The notes: generated by a model from the sequence alone, not told the origin. DNA of 64,000 bases from Ramlibacter monticola (GCF_016722785.1 NZ_JAEQNE010000001.1:1364001-1428000), one strand, 5' to 3'. Counted from the stretch's first letter, positions 28,512-38,779 are shown. A program made the numbers and translations.

Positions 28512-31146
28512 AGGGACATCCAAGGTGATCCACCGGGCCGACTACCAGCCGCCGGCGTTCTGGATCGATTCCGTGGAACTGTGCTTCGACCTGGACCCGG
28601 CCAAGACCCGCGTGCTCAATCGCATGCGCATGCGCCGCAATCCCGACGTCATGCCGCAGCCCCTGCGGCTGGACGGCGAGGAACTGAACCTCGCTCGCGT
28701 GCTGGTGGGCGGGCAGGGAACCTCATTCAAGATGGAAGACGGCCAGCTGGTGCTGGAGCACCTGCCGGACGGCAACGAGCCCTTCGAGCTGGAGATCTTC
28801 ACCACCTGCGCGCCGGCGAAGAACACCAAGCTGATGGGCCTGTACGTCAGCAACGATTCCTTCTTCACGCAGTGCGAGGCCGAGGGCTTCCGCCGCATCA
28901 CCTATTTCCTCGACCGGCCGGACGTGATGGCCAGCTACACCGTCACGCTGCGCGCGGACAAGCAGCGCTACCCGGTGCTGCTGTCCAACGGCAACCTGGT
29001 CGACCAGGGCGAGCTGGAAGACGGCCGCCACTACGCCAAGTGGGTGGACCCGCACCGCAAGCCCTGCTACCTGTTCGCGCTGGTGGCGGGCCAGCTGGTG
29101 TGCCGCGAGCAGCGCATTTCCTCGCGGGGCGGCAAGGACCACCTGCTGCAGGTGTTCGTGCGCCCCGGCGACCTGGACAAGACCGAGCACGCGATGAACT
29201 CGCTGATGGCCTCGGTGGCCTGGGACGAATCCCGCTTCGGCCTGCCGCTCGACCTCGAGCGCTTCATGATCGTCGCCACCAGCGACTTCAACATGGGCGC
29301 GATGGAGAACAAGGGCCTGAACATCTTCAACACGAAGTACGTTCTCGCCAACCAGGCCACCGCCACCGACACCGACTACGCCAACATCGAATCGGTGGTC
29401 GGCCACGAGTACTTCCACAACTGGACCGGCAACCGCGTCACCTGCCGCGACTGGTTCCAGCTCTCGCTGAAGGAGGGCCTCACGGTCTTCCGCGACCAGG
29501 AGTTCAGCCAGGACCTGGCCGGCGACGCCTCGGCCCGCGCCGTGAAGCGCATCGAGGACGTGCGGGTGCTGCGCACCGCGCAGTTCCCCGAGGACGCCGG
29601 CCCGATGGCCCACCCCGTGCGCCCCGACCAGTACCTGGAGATCAACAACTTCTACACCGTGACGGTGTACGAGAAGGGCGCCGAGGTCGTGCGCATGATG
29701 CAGACCCTGGTGGGCCGTGAAGGCTTCGCCAAGGGCCTGTCGCTCTACTTCCAGCGCCACGACGGCCAGGCCGTGACCTGCGACGACTTCGCCCAGGCCA
29801 TCGCCGACGCCAACCCCGAATCGCAGCTGGCGCAGCGCCTGGAGCAGTTCAAGCGCTGGTACAGCCAGGCCGGCACGCCCCGCGTGCGGGTGCAGACGAA
29901 TTTCGACGCGGTCTCCGGCATCTACTCGCTGACGCTGTCGCAGTCCTGCCCGCCCACGCCGGCCCAGCCGGACAAGGAGCCCTTCGTGATCCCCGTGGCC
30001 CTGGGCCTGCTGGCGCCCGACGGCCGCGAGCTCACCAGCGGCATGCACGTGCTCACCGCCCAGAGCGAAACCCTCACCTTCCCCGGCTACGCCGAGGAGC
30101 CGGTCCCTTCGCTGCTGCGCGGCTTCAGCGCGCCCGTGATCCTGGAGTACGACTTCAGCGACCGCCAGCTGCTGGCGCTGCTCGCCAACGACAGCGATCC
30201 GTTCAACCGCTGGGAGGCGGCGCAGCGCCTGGCCACCGGCCGCGCCCTCGCCTGCCTGCGCGGCGACGCGCCCATGCAGCTCGATGCGCCCTTCATCGAG
30301 GCGATGCGCAGCGTGCTGCGCCACCCGCAGCTCGACGCCGCCTTCAAGGAGCTGGTGCTGACGCTGCCCGCCGAGACCTACATCGCGGAGCAGCTGGAGG
30401 TGGTCGATCCGCAGCGCATCCACGCGGTGCGTGAAGCGATGCGCGAGCAGCTCGCCACCGCGCTGTACGCCGACTGGGAATGGGCCTACGAGACGCACAG
30501 GGACAGCGGCGCCTTCCGCCCCGACCCGGTGTCCGGCGGCCGCCGCGCGCTCGCCGGCCTGGCGCTCACGCACCTGTGCCTGGCCGCGCGCAGGAACGGC
30601 GACCCGGTCTGGCCGGGCAAGGCCTACCAGCGCTTCAAGGACGCGTCGAACATGACCGACCGCTTCAACGCGCTGGCCGCGCTGGTGATCAGCGGCCACG
30701 AGCTGGCGGCCGCCGCGCTGCAGCGCTTCCACGCCCTGTTCAAGGACGAGGCCCTGGTGCTGGACAAGTGGTTCGCGCTGCAGGCCGGCGCGCCGGACCG
30801 CGGCGGCAACATCCTGCCGATCGTCAAGCAGCTGATGCACCACCCGGACTTCAACATCCGCAACCCGAACCGCGCGCGCAGCGTGATCTTCAGCTATTGC
30901 AGCGGCAACCCCGGCGCCTTCCACCGCAGCGACGCCGCCGGCTACGTGTTCTGGAGCGAGCGCGTGATCGAGCTGGATGCGATCAACCCGCAGGTGGCCG
31001 CGCGCCTGGCGCGCGCCCTCGACCGCTGGAGGAAGCTGGCCGAGCCCCTGCGCAGCGCCGCCCGCGAGGCGATCGCCCGCGTGGCCGCCCGGCCGGACCT
31101 GAGCAACGACGTGCGCGAGGTGGTTTCGCGCGCACTGGCCGAATGA
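28504..31146 (+). CDS. pepN: Aminopeptidase N
   Basis: An 880-residue M1-family zinc aminopeptidase that removes N-terminal residues from peptides in the cytosol. The exopeptidase motif GAMEN is at residues 265-269, and the zinc site HEYFH (H301, E302, H305) is completed by E324 in SLKEG. The protein has the E. coli PepN length and the long helical C-terminal domain. ATG 28504 overlaps the preceding HAD gene by 8 bases. ATG 28621 is internal and unlikely. It is followed by fbp after 25 bp, so the two are probably one transcript. Confidence 0.95.
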   Translation: MREGTSKVIHRADYQPPAFWIDSVELCFDLDPAKTRVLNRMRMRRNPDVMPQPLRLDGEELNLARVLVGGQGTSFKMEDGQLVLEHLPDGNEPFELEIFTTCAPAKNTKLMGLYVSNDSFFTQCEAEGFRRITYFLDRPDVMASYTVTLRADKQRYPVLLSNGNLVDQGELEDGRHYAKWVDPHRKPCYLFALVAGQLVCREQRISSRGGKDHLLQVFVRPGDLDKTEHAMNSLMASVAWDESRFGLPLDLERFMIVATSDFNMGAMENKGLNIFNTKYVLANQATATDTDYANIESVVGHEYFHNWTGNRVTCRDWFQLSLKEGLTVFRDQEFSQDLAGDASARAVKRIEDVRVLRTAQFPEDAGPMAHPVRPDQYLEINNFYTVTVYEKGAEVVRMMQTLVGREGFAKGLSLYFQRHDGQAVTCDDFAQAIADANPESQLAQRLEQFKRWYSQAGTPRVRVQTNFDAVSGIYSLTLSQSCPPTPAQPDKEPFVIPVALGLLAPDGRELTSGMHVLTAQSETLTFPGYAEEPVPSLLRGFSAPVILEYDFSDRQLLALLANDSDPFNRWEAAQRLATGRALACLRGDAPMQLDAPFIEAMRSVLRHPQLDAAFKELVLTLPAETYIAEQLEVVDPQRIHAVREAMREQLATALYADWEWAYETHRDSGAFRPDPVSGGRRALAGLALTHLCLAARRNGDPVWPGKAYQRFKDASNMTDRFNALAALVISGHELAAAALQRFHALFKDEALVLDKWFALQAGAPDRGGNILPIVKQLMHHPDFNIRNPNRARSVIFSYCSGNPGAFHRSDAAGYVFWSERVIELDAINPQVAARLARALDRWRKLAEPLRSAAREAIARVAARPDLSNDVREVVSRALAE

Positions 31147-31171
31147 ATTCGGAAGGACGGAGAACATACCA

Positions 31172-32185
31172 ATGACCCAACGCATTTCCCTCACCCGCTA
31201 CCTGGTGGAGCAGCAGCGCGTCCACGGGCACATCCCGTCGGAGCTGCGCCTGCTGATCGAGGTGGTGGCCCGCGCGTGCAAGCGCATCAGCATCTCGGTG
31301 AACAAGGGGGCGCTCGGCGACGTGCTGGGCGCCGCCGGCACCGACAACGTGCAGGGCGAGGCGCAGAAGAAGCTCGACGTGATCGCCAACGAGGTGCTGA
31401 TCGACGCCAACGAGTGGGGCGGGCACCTGGCCGCCATGGCGAGCGAGGAAATGGAAGGCATCTACGTGGTGCCGAACCGCTACCCGCAGGGCGAATACCT
31501 GCTGCTCTTCGACCCGCTGGACGGCTCCTCCAACATCGAGGTCAACGTCTCCATCGGCACGATCTTCAGCGTGCTGAAGAAGCCGGAGAACGGCGGCCCC
31601 CACGGAGGCGTGAGCGAGCAGGATTTCCTGCAGAGCGGCAGCAAGCAGGTGGCGGCGGGCTACTGCATCTACGGCCCGCAGACCACCCTGGTGCTGACCG
31701 TGGGCGACGGCGTGGCGATGTTCACGCTGGACAGCCAGGAGGGCTCCTTCGTTCTCACCGAGGAAGACGTCCGCATCCCGGAGGACACCCGGGAATTCGC
31801 GATCAACATGTCGAACCTGCGGCACTGGGACGCACCGGTGCGCCGCTACATCGACGAGTGCCTGGCCGGCAAGGACGGCCCGCGCGGCAAGGACTTCAAC
31901 ATGCGCTGGGTCGCCTCCATGGTGGCCGACGTGCACCGCATCCTGACGCGCGGCGGCATCTTCATGTACCCCTGGGACAAGCGCGAGCCGGAGAAGCCGG
32001 GCAAGCTGCGCCTGATGTACGAGGCCAACCCCATGGGCTGGCTGGTGGAGCAGGCCGGCGGCGCCGCCACCAACGGGCGCGAGCGCATCCTCGACGTCCA
32101 GCCGAAGAAGCTGCACGAGCGCGTGTCGGTGATCCTCGGCTCGAAGAACGAGGTGGAGCGGGTCACTTCGTACCACACGAAGTGA
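31172..32185 (+). CDS. fbp: Fructose-1,6-bisphosphatase class I
   Basis: A 337-residue cytosolic gluconeogenic enzyme that hydrolyses fructose 1,6-bisphosphate to fructose 6-phosphate. The diagnostic metal-binding motif [15 protein letters not shown] and the [15 protein letters not shown] segment near the C-terminus are intact, and the size matches proteobacterial class I Fbp. A GGACGGAGAA ribosome-binding region precedes ATG 31172. Growth on C4 acids and aromatics (as encoded elsewhere here) would need this step. Confidence 0.95.
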   Translation: MTQRISLTRYLVEQQRVHGHIPSELRLLIEVVARACKRISISVNKGALGDVLGAAGTDNVQGEAQKKLDVIANEVLIDANEWGGHLAAMASEEMEGIYVVPNRYPQGEYLLLFDPLDGSSNIEVNVSIGTIFSVLKKPENGGPHGGVSEQDFLQSGSKQVAAGYCIYGPQTTLVLTVGDGVAMFTLDSQEGSFVLTEEDVRIPEDTREFAINMSNLRHWDAPVRRYIDECLAGKDGPRGKDFNMRWVASMVADVHRILTRGGIFMYPWDKREPEKPGKLRLMYEANPMGWLVEQAGGAATNGRERILDVQPKKLHERVSVILGSKNEVERVTSYHTK

Positions 32186-32416
32186 CGTGGGGAGGTTCAG
32201 TCCTGGTTGGCGGTGCGGCGGAAAGCGCGCGAAAGGGACACGGGCACGGCCACGCAGGGCCCGCTTCCGCTGCGACAGTTTGCGCGTGTAGCTGGAGAGC
32301 GACAGTTCGCTGACGCGACCGGGATCCCCGGTCGGTTGATGCGCGTCTCCCTGCGCAGCGCGCGCCGGGAAACCGGCCCGGGCGCGTCCTGCGCGGGAAG
32401 GTACTGGACTTTGGCT

Positions 32417-32422
32417 TATAAT
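32417..32422 (+). promoter_or_regulatory. Consensus -10 box of the tRNA gene
   Basis: TATAAT lies 10 bases before the 5' end of tRNA-Thr, the spacing expected for a sigma-70 promoter. No good -35 element is visible 17 bp upstream. The rest of 32186-32416 shows no gene. Confidence 0.6.
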
Positions 32423-32432
32423 TCGAGGCTTC

Positions 32433-32508
32433 GCCGGAGTAGCTCAGTCGGTAGAGCAGCTCATTCGTAATGAGAAGGTCGGGGGTTCGATTCCTCTCTC
32501 CGGCACCA
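32433..32508 (+). tRNA. tRNA-Thr(CGT)
   Basis: A 76-base cloverleaf: acceptor arm GCCGGAG pairing with CTCCGGC, D-loop GTAGCTCAGTCGGTAGAGC, anticodon CGT at 32466-32468 in the loop TTCGTAA, T-arm GGGGGTTCGATTCCTC, and an encoded CCA end. It decodes ACG. A strong terminator follows 10 bases later, so it is a single-gene unit. tRNA genes are frequent integration sites, and the DNA after this one has unusual composition. Confidence 0.97.
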
Positions 32509-32518
32509 GATAGGACAA

Positions 32519-32557
32519 GGGTCCGCTGCTATTGAAGGCGCAGCGGACCCTTTTTTG
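32519..32557 (+). terminator. Rho-independent terminator of tRNA-Thr
   Basis: GGGTCCGCTGC and GCAGCGGACCC form a perfect 11-bp stem around a ten-base loop, followed directly by six T residues. Confidence 0.95.
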
Positions 32558-32558
32558 T

Positions 32559-32859
32559 CCGTGGCCTTGTAGTCAATCTGTAGGCACGCTGCCCAAATCC
32601 TTCCGGACTGCGAGCCCTCGTCCAGTACCAGTCCGCCGGCCGCGACTCGGTGCAACCACCGGGACCCTGGGCAATGTGCAACCGCTTCCGCGCGCCAGCG
32701 TGACCCGCATCCGGGACCGCTTCGGCCTCACCTACTTCGAGTCCGGCCCACCGATGGAGAAGCGGTAACGCACCGCCGGCATCGGGCCGCTGCAGCCCGG
32801 GCCTTTTTCGCGGCCGCGCGGGCAACACACATCTGGGATGTGCCGCAGCCGTGCGCGGA
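32559..32859. other. Gene-poor stretch after tRNA-Thr, possible gene remnant
   Basis: About 300 bases with no credible complete gene. The plus strand has a short stretch near 32670-32768 ending in RIRDRFGLTYFESGPPMEKR and a stop, which reads like the tail of a longer protein, but no start or upstream partner is present. It may be a remnant; I cannot name it. No copy of the tRNA 3' end was seen downstream. Confidence 0.3.
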
Positions 32860-33453
32860 CTACCAAGTGAAGCGCCGTGCCAGCCGTTGAGTGACGAAAC
32901 TCGCTCTTTCACAGGGGCGCGAAGTGACGTTGCAAACTCCCACGGCGCGAGGTTGCAGGCACAAGAAATCGCAGACCGATCGGTCCGTAGCGTCTGTGGT
33001 CCGCGTTGGCTCCAGACCAATGGTTCGAAGCATGGAATCGCTTGGAAGGCTTCGGTCGCTCCACGCATAGGTACATAGCCAAGCAACGCTGAAGCCGATG
33101 ACTCCTCCCACGATGTTCAGGACGGCGTGTGAAACGGCGGCTTCACGGCCGGGAATCCAGATTTGCACGATTTCAGGGAGGGTCCCGACAGCAAGAATCG
33201 CAGTCGCCACCTGCCACGAACGCCCAACGGGCCACGCGAAATGGGTCACGAAACCTAGAACGGCAAAGGCGACCAGATGGTCAAGCTGCATCCCCGGACC
33301 CACCGTGTCGAGGAAATCGAGTACCTGTTGAACGCCCTCGAACTCACCCGTCACGTACTCGATGGTGCTGGACGGAACCACCATGCCAACGATCACGCTC
33401 ACAAGCACCAGCAGAAGGCAGGTCCGCAACAGGGACCTCCGGACTTTGCGCAT
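32860..33453 (-). CDS. VanZ-like integral membrane protein, paralogue A
   Basis: A 197-residue protein with four predicted hydrophobic helices in residues 8-140. It has the VanZ-type pattern (DHLVAFAVLGFV, then EIVQIWIPGREAAVSHAVLN with the conserved Asn/Gly-rich end). It is clearly homologous to the protein at 33778-34209 (shared QVLDFLDTV-like and WIP motifs). Its last 50 or so residues have no counterpart in that paralogue and look like read-through of a lost stop. VanZ proteins are linked to glycopeptide or phosphate-related envelope functions, but the role here is unknown. Codon use is less GC-biased than in neighbours. Confidence 0.65.
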   Translation of the reverse strand: MRKVRRSLLRTCLLLVLVSVIVGMVVPSSTIEYVTGEFEGVQQVLDFLDTVGPGMQLDHLVAFAVLGFVTHFAWPVGRSWQVATAILAVGTLPEIVQIWIPGREAAVSHAVLNIVGGVIGFSVAWLCTYAWSDRSLPSDSMLRTIGLEPTRTTDATDRSVCDFLCLQPRAVGVCNVTSRPCERASFVTQRLARRFTW

Positions 33454-33477
33454 TTCCGCGTATCGTACGTCTTACTC

Positions 33478-33693
33478 ATGTACGTAGTCCTCCGCATGGA
33501 GGAGGCCGCGCATCGCTGTGAGTTCCGGAAAAGGGCCGTCGCATTTCGTCCCCAGATTCGCGCGCGGCACGCAACTTGGGTGTACGTCACGCCCGCCGAA
33601 GCCGCGGCCCTGATCCGGTTGCCGACTGACGATCTGTATGGCCACAGCGCTGCCGCTGCGGGGAAGCAGGTTGAATTGCCCATGACAGCATGA
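33478..33693 (+). CDS. Small hypothetical protein
   Basis: A 71-residue open frame (starting MYVVLRMEEAAHRC, ending VELPMTA) between the two VanZ-like genes, starting 24 bases from the divergent one. It is rich in Ala and Arg, has no membrane segment, and I recognise no family. Codon use is less GC-biased at third positions than the core genome, like the rest of this island. It may be real or chance. Confidence 0.3.
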   Translation: MYVVLRMEEAAHRCEFRKRAVAFRPQIRARHATWVYVTPAEAAALIRLPTDDLYGHSAAAAGKQVELPMTA

Positions 33694-33777
33694 TCGCTGT
33701 CACGCCAGCGCCACGCTGTCCAGTCGGGGAAATTCCGGGCGCATGGAGCCTAGGAGCTGTGCCTACTATTGGCCGCC

Positions 33778-34209
33778 ATGCGCGTAGTCTTTCAAGGTTT
33801 GCTTCGAGCCTGTCTCCTTCTGGTGCCGGTGAGCATAGTCATCGGGGTGGTGGCGCCTTACGGCGGGCGCGGACCGCGTGAGTTCGAATGGATTCAACGG
33901 GTGCTCAACTTCCTTGACACCGTGGCACCGGGGTGGGAGCCCATCTACCTCCTATCCTTTGGAGTTCTCGGGTTCATGACCCGCTTCACCTGGCCCAAGG
34001 GCGGCATGTGGCAGACCGCGGCCGGCATTCTTGCCGTGGCGACCTGCGTTGAGATGGTGCAGATCTGGATTCCTGTCGACAAAGCCGCTGCGTCTCATGC
34101 CATCCTGGACTTCGGCGGAGGCGTCATTGGCTTCGGCGCTGCATGCCTCGCGGACTATGCGGGGCGCGCCGAGCACCTTCCGAGCGAATATCAGCACTCG
34201 ACCGTCTGA
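33778..34209 (+). CDS. VanZ-like integral membrane protein, paralogue B
   Basis: A 143-residue membrane protein with four helices, including LRACLLLVPVSIVIGVV, YLLSFGVLGFMTRF, GILAVATCVEMVQIWIP and FGGGVIGFGAACLADY. It is collinear with the protein at 32860-33453 (LDTVxPG, WP, VQIWIP, SHAIL), so the two arose by duplication and are now in opposite orientation. It belongs to the VanZ-like group; no partner genes indicate a function. ATG 33778 is preferred over the TTG at 33769. Confidence 0.7.
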   Translation: MRVVFQGLLRACLLLVPVSIVIGVVAPYGGRGPREFEWIQRVLNFLDTVAPGWEPIYLLSFGVLGFMTRFTWPKGGMWQTAAGILAVATCVEMVQIWIPVDKAAASHAILDFGGGVIGFGAACLADYAGRAEHLPSEYQHSTV

Positions 34210-34527
34210 GTTGGGTGGTAGCTCGGACCGTCGATGTCCGTGCACATGGCGCGGCGGATCTAGCGAAGCAGGTGCACTGCCCGTCGTCGCATAAGAGAAC
34301 CCTCCTCCGTGCGGGCGATCGAAAGTTGACACGCAGCTTGCCGGCGACCGCTTGCAGCCCGGCGCAAGCTTTGCCACCCGCTACACTCGCCCGCGGGTGC
34401 GACTGCGTGGCGACGCGTTGGTCGCCTGGCACAGCGTCCAGGACCTCGGCCAAGGGCACCCAAGGCGAAATCCAACAAGTAAATCAGCCCGGAAACTCGC
34501 AGTCTTCCGGCAAAGAGGAGATGAAAA
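34210..34527. other. Non-coding stretch before the lipoprotein gene
   Basis: About 320 bases in which I see no credible gene on either strand. A TTGACA hexamer at 34326-34331 lacks a good -10 partner. It presumably contains the lipoprotein's promoter and, near the end, its purine-rich ribosome-binding site (AAAGAGGAGATG). Confidence 0.3.
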
Positions 34528-35772
34528 ATGAAGTACCCCATTGGGCTCGCGGTCGCGGCCGGATTGCTCGTGTCCGCCTGCGGAGGCGGTGGCGGGGGTG
34601 GCGCAGACGGCTCGGGGAGTGGCGACAAGACGCTCGAAGTCTCCGTCAGCTTCCCCCAGCAAACCCTCTCGCTGTTCCAGCCCGCCCAGGTTCAACCCGC
34701 GCTTTCCGGATTCGAGGGGCACACGCCGGCTTGCACGCTGGTCAGCGGACAGATCCCTCCGGGGATGCAGTTGAACGGGAACTGCACGATCGCCGGTACG
34801 CCGACGGTGCAAGGCAGCTACGCATTCACGGCGCGCGTGTCCGCGGCGGGAGTGTCCAACACCCTCGACTTCACCGGAAGCATCGGCGCACAGGGGCCCG
34901 GGATCCAGTACCAGCCGGCATCCGGAATCGTGGGGTCGGCCGTGTCGAGCGCTCCCGGCCTGTCATGGTGGCCGGCACCGGTTGCAGGCGCGTCGTGGAA
35001 CTACTCCGTCGTGTCCGGAACGCTCGCGCCGGGCCTGGCTGTCGACCCGGCCTCGGGGGTGATCTCCGGAACGCTCGCCGCCCAAGGCTCGTTCACGGCG
35101 CAGATCGGCGCCACGCTGACCACGCCCCTGGGTGTCTACCAGACGGCATCCACGGCCTATTCCGTGGACGTGGACGTGCCCACGTTCTCGTACCCGCCAC
35201 TGGCCCTCACCAACGCCTCCGGCGACAGCCTCCTCTTCCTGGGGCTGCCCGCCGCGCTGCAGCCGCGCACCGATTCATCCAACACCATGGGCAATTTCGC
35301 GCTGGTCCGCGGCGCACTGCCCCCGGGGCTCGCATTGGATTCCGCCACGGGCCTCGTTGCCGGCGTCCCGAACAGGGTGAGTCCCGCCACGGACTTCGAA
35401 GTCGAGGCGACGATCACCAAGGCGGGCGTCGGGACCCGCGCACGCGCGAGTGCGAGCTACGAGATCCGCGTGCCTGGCCGCGTCCTGTATCCGGACAGCA
35501 ATTCCGTGCGCGCCGACGCCACGTTCAACACCATCACGCCCCTGTGGGCGTCCAACCCCGCCATGCTCGTTCCGCCGCCGCCCGTGACGGCAACGTTCGC
35601 ACCCAAGCCGGGGAACTGCACATTGCCGGCCGGAGTGACGTCCAGCGCGACCGGGGCCATCGACGGTCATCCCACCCAGGCAGGGGCCTTCCAGTGCACG
35701 TTCACCGTGACCTATACGGCGAACGGCGCGCAATGGACCGGAGAGGCCGTCCTGAACCTGGACGTCCAATAA
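34528..35772 (+). CDS. Lipoprotein with putative Ig-like (He_PIG) repeats
   Basis: A 414-residue secreted lipoprotein. The signal peptide ends in lipobox LVSAC (Cys about residue 18), followed by a Gly-rich spacer. The mature part holds at least three He_PIG-type repeats whose hallmark is LxPGLxLDxxTGxIxGTP: IPPGMQLNGNCTIAGTP, LAPGLAVDPASGVISGTL and LPPGLALDSATGLVAGVP. These are beta-sandwich domains of cell-surface or adhesive proteins. It is probably anchored in the outer membrane; the ligand is unknown. It is AT-richer than the core genome and follows the island. Confidence 0.8.
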   Translation: MKYPIGLAVAAGLLVSACGGGGGGGADGSGSGDKTLEVSVSFPQQTLSLFQPAQVQPALSGFEGHTPACTLVSGQIPPGMQLNGNCTIAGTPTVQGSYAFTARVSAAGVSNTLDFTGSIGAQGPGIQYQPASGIVGSAVSSAPGLSWWPAPVAGASWNYSVVSGTLAPGLAVDPASGVISGTLAAQGSFTAQIGATLTTPLGVYQTASTAYSVDVDVPTFSYPPLALTNASGDSLLFLGLPAALQPRTDSSNTMGNFALVRGALPPGLALDSATGLVAGVPNRVSPATDFEVEATITKAGVGTRARASASYEIRVPGRVLYPDSNSVRADATFNTITPLWASNPAMLVPPPPVTATFAPKPGNCTLPAGVTSSATGAIDGHPTQAGAFQCTFTVTYTANGAQWTGEAVLNLDVQ

Positions 35773-35789
35773 GGGGAAGCGCAAAGGCC

Positions 35790-35814
35790 GCGGTGCTGCT
35801 CAAAGCAGCACCGC
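35790..35814 (+). terminator. Hairpin after the lipoprotein gene
   Basis: GCGGTGCTGCT/AGCAGCACCGC, an 11-bp stem with a three-base loop, 17 bases past the stop. It is a likely transcription end but lacks a T tract. Confidence 0.6.
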
Positions 35815-35867
35815 GCCGTTGCGCCATTCCTTGACGTGCGCCGGCGCACGACCTTCGGGCCATCCCG

Positions 35868-37193
35868 TCAGAACATCACCCGGGCCAGGAACAAGCCAGT
35901 GACCACCGCGGTGGCGGTCGCCACCAGGCCCGGGATCATGAACGAGTGGTTCAGCACGTACTTCCCGATCCGCGTGGTGCCCGACAGGTCGAAGTTGATC
36001 GCCGCGATCAGCGAACCGTAGGTCGGGATGAAGAAGTAGCCGTTGACCGAGGGGAACATCGCGATCAGGAACTGCGGCGGGATGCCGAGCGCGATGCCCA
36101 GCGGCATCAGCGCCCGCGTCGTCGCCGCCTGGCTATAGAGCAGCACCGACGCGAAGAACAGCCCGAACGCGAAGGTCCACGGCGCCGCCTGCGCGAAGCG
36201 CCCGATGGCCGGAACGATGATGTCCTTGTTCGCGGAGATGAAGCTGTCGCCGAGCCACGCCAGGCCGAAGATGCCGATCACGGCGACCACGCCGGCGCGC
36301 AAGGTCGGCGTCTTGGGGACCGCGTCGACATCGACCTTGGTCACCAGCAGCATGAGCGCCGCGACGGCGAGCATCACGATCTCGATCACGATCGGCATCG
36401 CCAGCGGCCCCTTGGCGCCCGGCAGGGTGCGCAGCGCCGGGAAGAACCCGAACAGCACCACCAGTGCCACCCCGCCCAGAAACATGAGCGCGGAGGCCTT
36501 CGCGGCCGGCTGCAGCGGCGGCCGCTGCTCCGTCGCCTTGGGTGGGGGGACACGGCCTTCCTTCAGCCGCGCCTGGTACTCCGCATCCTTGGCGAGGTCC
36601 TTGCCGATGAACATCGACACGATCGCCGCCGCGAGCACGCCCACCAGCGTGGACGGCACGCAGATCATCAGGATCTGCGGCAGCCCCCACTGCGGCACGC
36701 CCTTCTCGGCGAACAGGCCGATCATGGCGGCCGTGGCCGCAGCCACCGGGCTGGCCGTGATCGCCTGCTGCGACGCGATCGTCGCCACGGCCATCGGCCG
36801 CTCCGGCCGGATGCCGGTCTGGTGCGCCGTCTCGTAGATCACCGGCAACAGCGGGTACACGATGTGCCCCGTGCCGGCGACGAAGGTGAAGCTCCAGGTG
36901 GTGAGCGGCGCCACGATCGTCACATACCGGGGGTTGGCGCGGATGATGCCCTCGGCGATGCGCACGAGGAAGTCGATGCCGCCCGCGGCGTCCATCACCG
37001 AGGCGGCCATGATCACCGCCAGGATGATGAGCATCACGTCGATCGGCGGCGACGTCGGGTTCACGCCGAACACCACCACCAGGACGAGCAGTCCCACGCC
37101 GCCCCACAGGCCCAGCCCCACGCCCGAATAGCGCGCGCCGAGCCAGATCGCAAGCAGGACCACTGCAAACTGCAGGATGATGGAAACCGCCAT
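35868..37193 (-). CDS. Anaerobic C4-dicarboxylate transporter, Dcu family
   Basis: A 441-residue inner-membrane protein of the DcuA/DcuB family, with about 10-12 helices spread over the whole length and the conserved VAGTGHIVYPLLPVIYE and ASQQAITASPVAA segments. Dcu carriers exchange fumarate, aspartate, malate and succinate during anaerobic or microaerobic growth. It is 50 bases downstream of aspA in one transcription unit, the standard aspartate uptake and fumarate respiration pair. Assignment to DcuA or DcuB is not possible from sequence alone. Confidence 0.9.
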   Translation of the reverse strand: MAVSIILQFAVVLLAIWLGARYSGVGLGLWGGVGLLVLVVVFGVNPTSPPIDVMLIILAVIMAASVMDAAGGIDFLVRIAEGIIRANPRYVTIVAPLTTWSFTFVAGTGHIVYPLLPVIYETAHQTGIRPERPMAVATIASQQAITASPVAAATAAMIGLFAEKGVPQWGLPQILMICVPSTLVGVLAAAIVSMFIGKDLAKDAEYQARLKEGRVPPPKATEQRPPLQPAAKASALMFLGGVALVVLFGFFPALRTLPGAKGPLAMPIVIEIVMLAVAALMLLVTKVDVDAVPKTPTLRAGVVAVIGIFGLAWLGDSFISANKDIIVPAIGRFAQAAPWTFAFGLFFASVLLYSQAATTRALMPLGIALGIPPQFLIAMFPSVNGYFFIPTYGSLIAAINFDLSGTTRIGKYVLNHSFMIPGLVATATAVVTGLFLARVMF

Positions 37194-37243
37194 GCGCCCT
37201 CCTCACGGCCGCGACGCGGCCGCCCCGCGCTCTTCGCTTGCTC

Positions 37244-38647
37244 TTATTGCTCGAACTTCGGCCTGATGAGGTTCTCGAACGAGAAGACCTCGTCCCACTT
37301 CTCCTGCGTCAGGAGCTTGCGTTCGTTGACGACGATGTCGTGCAGCGACTTGCCCGTCTCGTAGCCTTCCCGCGCGATCTCGGCGCACTGCTTGTAGCCC
37401 AGCGAGGGCTTGAGCACCGTGACGATGCCCAGCGAGTTCAGCACCATCTCGCGCGAGTGTTCGACGTTGGCCGTGATGCCTTCGATGCAGTGGACGCGCA
37501 GGGTGGACACCGCGTGCTGCATGGTGGAGATGGAGGTGAAGAGCGCGAAGGTGATCACCGGCTCCATCACATTGAGCTGCAGCTGGCCGGCCGAGGCGGC
37601 CAGCGTCACGGTGAGGTCCAGGCCGATGACGAGGAAGCCCACCTGGTTGACCACCTCCGGGATGACCGGGTTCACCTTCCCCGGCATGATCGAGCTGCCC
37701 GGCTGCAACTGCGGGAGGTTGATCTCGTTCAGGCCGCAACGCGGGCCGGAGGCCAGCAGCCGGATGTCGTTGCAGATCTTGGTGAGCTTGGAGGAGGTGC
37801 GCTTCAGCACGCCCGACAGCAGCACGTAGGCGCCGGTATCAGAGGTCGCTTCGACCAGGTCGCCCGCGAGGATGAATTCGATGCCGGTGAGCGCCGAGAG
37901 GTGCTTCGTCGCCAGCTCGGGGTAGCCCGGTGCGGCGGTCACGGAGGTGCCGATCGCCGTGGCGCCGAGGTTGATCTCGCGCAGCAGCGAGCGCACCTCC
38001 TCGATGCGCTGCACCTCCTCGCCGATGGTCGTTCCCCACCCGTGGAATTCCTGGCCGAGCGACATCGGCACCGCGTCCTGCAGGTGGGTGCGGCCCATCT
38101 TCAGCACGCCCTCGAATTCCCGGCCCTTGGCGTTGAACGCCTCCTGCAGGCGGCGCAGCGCGTCGGCGTAGCTCGAGATCCGCAGGATCAGCGCGAGCCG
38201 GAACGCGGTGGGATAGACGTCGTTGGTGGACTGCCCGAAGTTCACGTGGTCGTTCGGGCTGACGTGCTGGTATTCGCCCTTGCGGTACCCCAGGTGCTCG
38301 AGCGCGAGGTTGGCGATGACCTCGTTCGCGTTCATGTTGGTGGAGGTGCCCGCGCCGCCCTGGATGAAGTCGGTGACGAACTGGTCGCGCATCTGGCCGC
38401 CGATGAGACGGTCGCAGGCGACGACGATCGCGTCGGCGATGCGGCGATCGAGCACGCCGAGGTCGCGGTTGGCCAGGGCGGCCGCCTTCTTCACGTACCC
38501 GAATGCCCGGACGAACTCCGGCTCCAGCGACATCGGGATGCCGGTGATGTGGAAGTTCTCCTTGCCCCTGAGGGTCTGCACGCCGTAGTAGGCGTCGTCG
38601 GGGATTTCCTTCTGGCCCAGGAAGTCCTTCTCGATGCGCGTGCCCAT
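37244..38647 (-). CDS. aspA: Aspartate ammonia-lyase
   Basis: A 467-residue cytosolic lyase converting L-aspartate to fumarate and ammonia. It belongs to the fumarase/aspartase superfamily, whose signature GSSIMPGKVNP is present (about residues 316-326). The N-terminal GTSTNMNANEV and NFGQSTNDVYPTA blocks are typical of AspA. It is followed by a Dcu transporter gene, so imported aspartate is probably deaminated here, with the fumarate available as electron acceptor. An FNR-like site lies upstream. Confidence 0.92.
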   Translation of the reverse strand: MGTRIEKDFLGQKEIPDDAYYGVQTLRGKENFHITGIPMSLEPEFVRAFGYVKKAAALANRDLGVLDRRIADAIVVACDRLIGGQMRDQFVTDFIQGGAGTSTNMNANEVIANLALEHLGYRKGEYQHVSPNDHVNFGQSTNDVYPTAFRLALILRISSYADALRRLQEAFNAKGREFEGVLKMGRTHLQDAVPMSLGQEFHGWGTTIGEEVQRIEEVRSLLREINLGATAIGTSVTAAPGYPELATKHLSALTGIEFILAGDLVEATSDTGAYVLLSGVLKRTSSKLTKICNDIRLLASGPRCGLNEINLPQLQPGSSIMPGKVNPVIPEVVNQVGFLVIGLDLTVTLAASAGQLQLNVMEPVITFALFTSISTMQHAVSTLRVHCIEGITANVEHSREMVLNSLGIVTVLKPSLGYKQCAEIAREGYETGKSLHDIVVNERKLLTQEKWDEVFSFENLIRPKFEQ

Positions 38648-38779
38648 GGGTTTCCTCCTCTTCGTGGCGCCCGGTCACGTGCGCCCCCGGATCGGTTGCG
38701 CGAGCCAAAGCGCTCCATGATCCTCCCCGCCCACGCCACCCGGCATTGGACGTTGGTCCAAGCCCCGCCCGGACGGACG

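Noticed and set aside
32532-32768. 78-codon plus-strand open frame downstream of the tRNA
   Set aside because: It starts inside the terminator and has no family match; only the last 30 residues look protein-like, so it is noted as a possible remnant.
32509-36000. Prophage or integrative element inserted at tRNA-Thr
   Set aside because: No integrase or transposase gene and no second copy of the tRNA 3' end were found, so only a possible island is reported.
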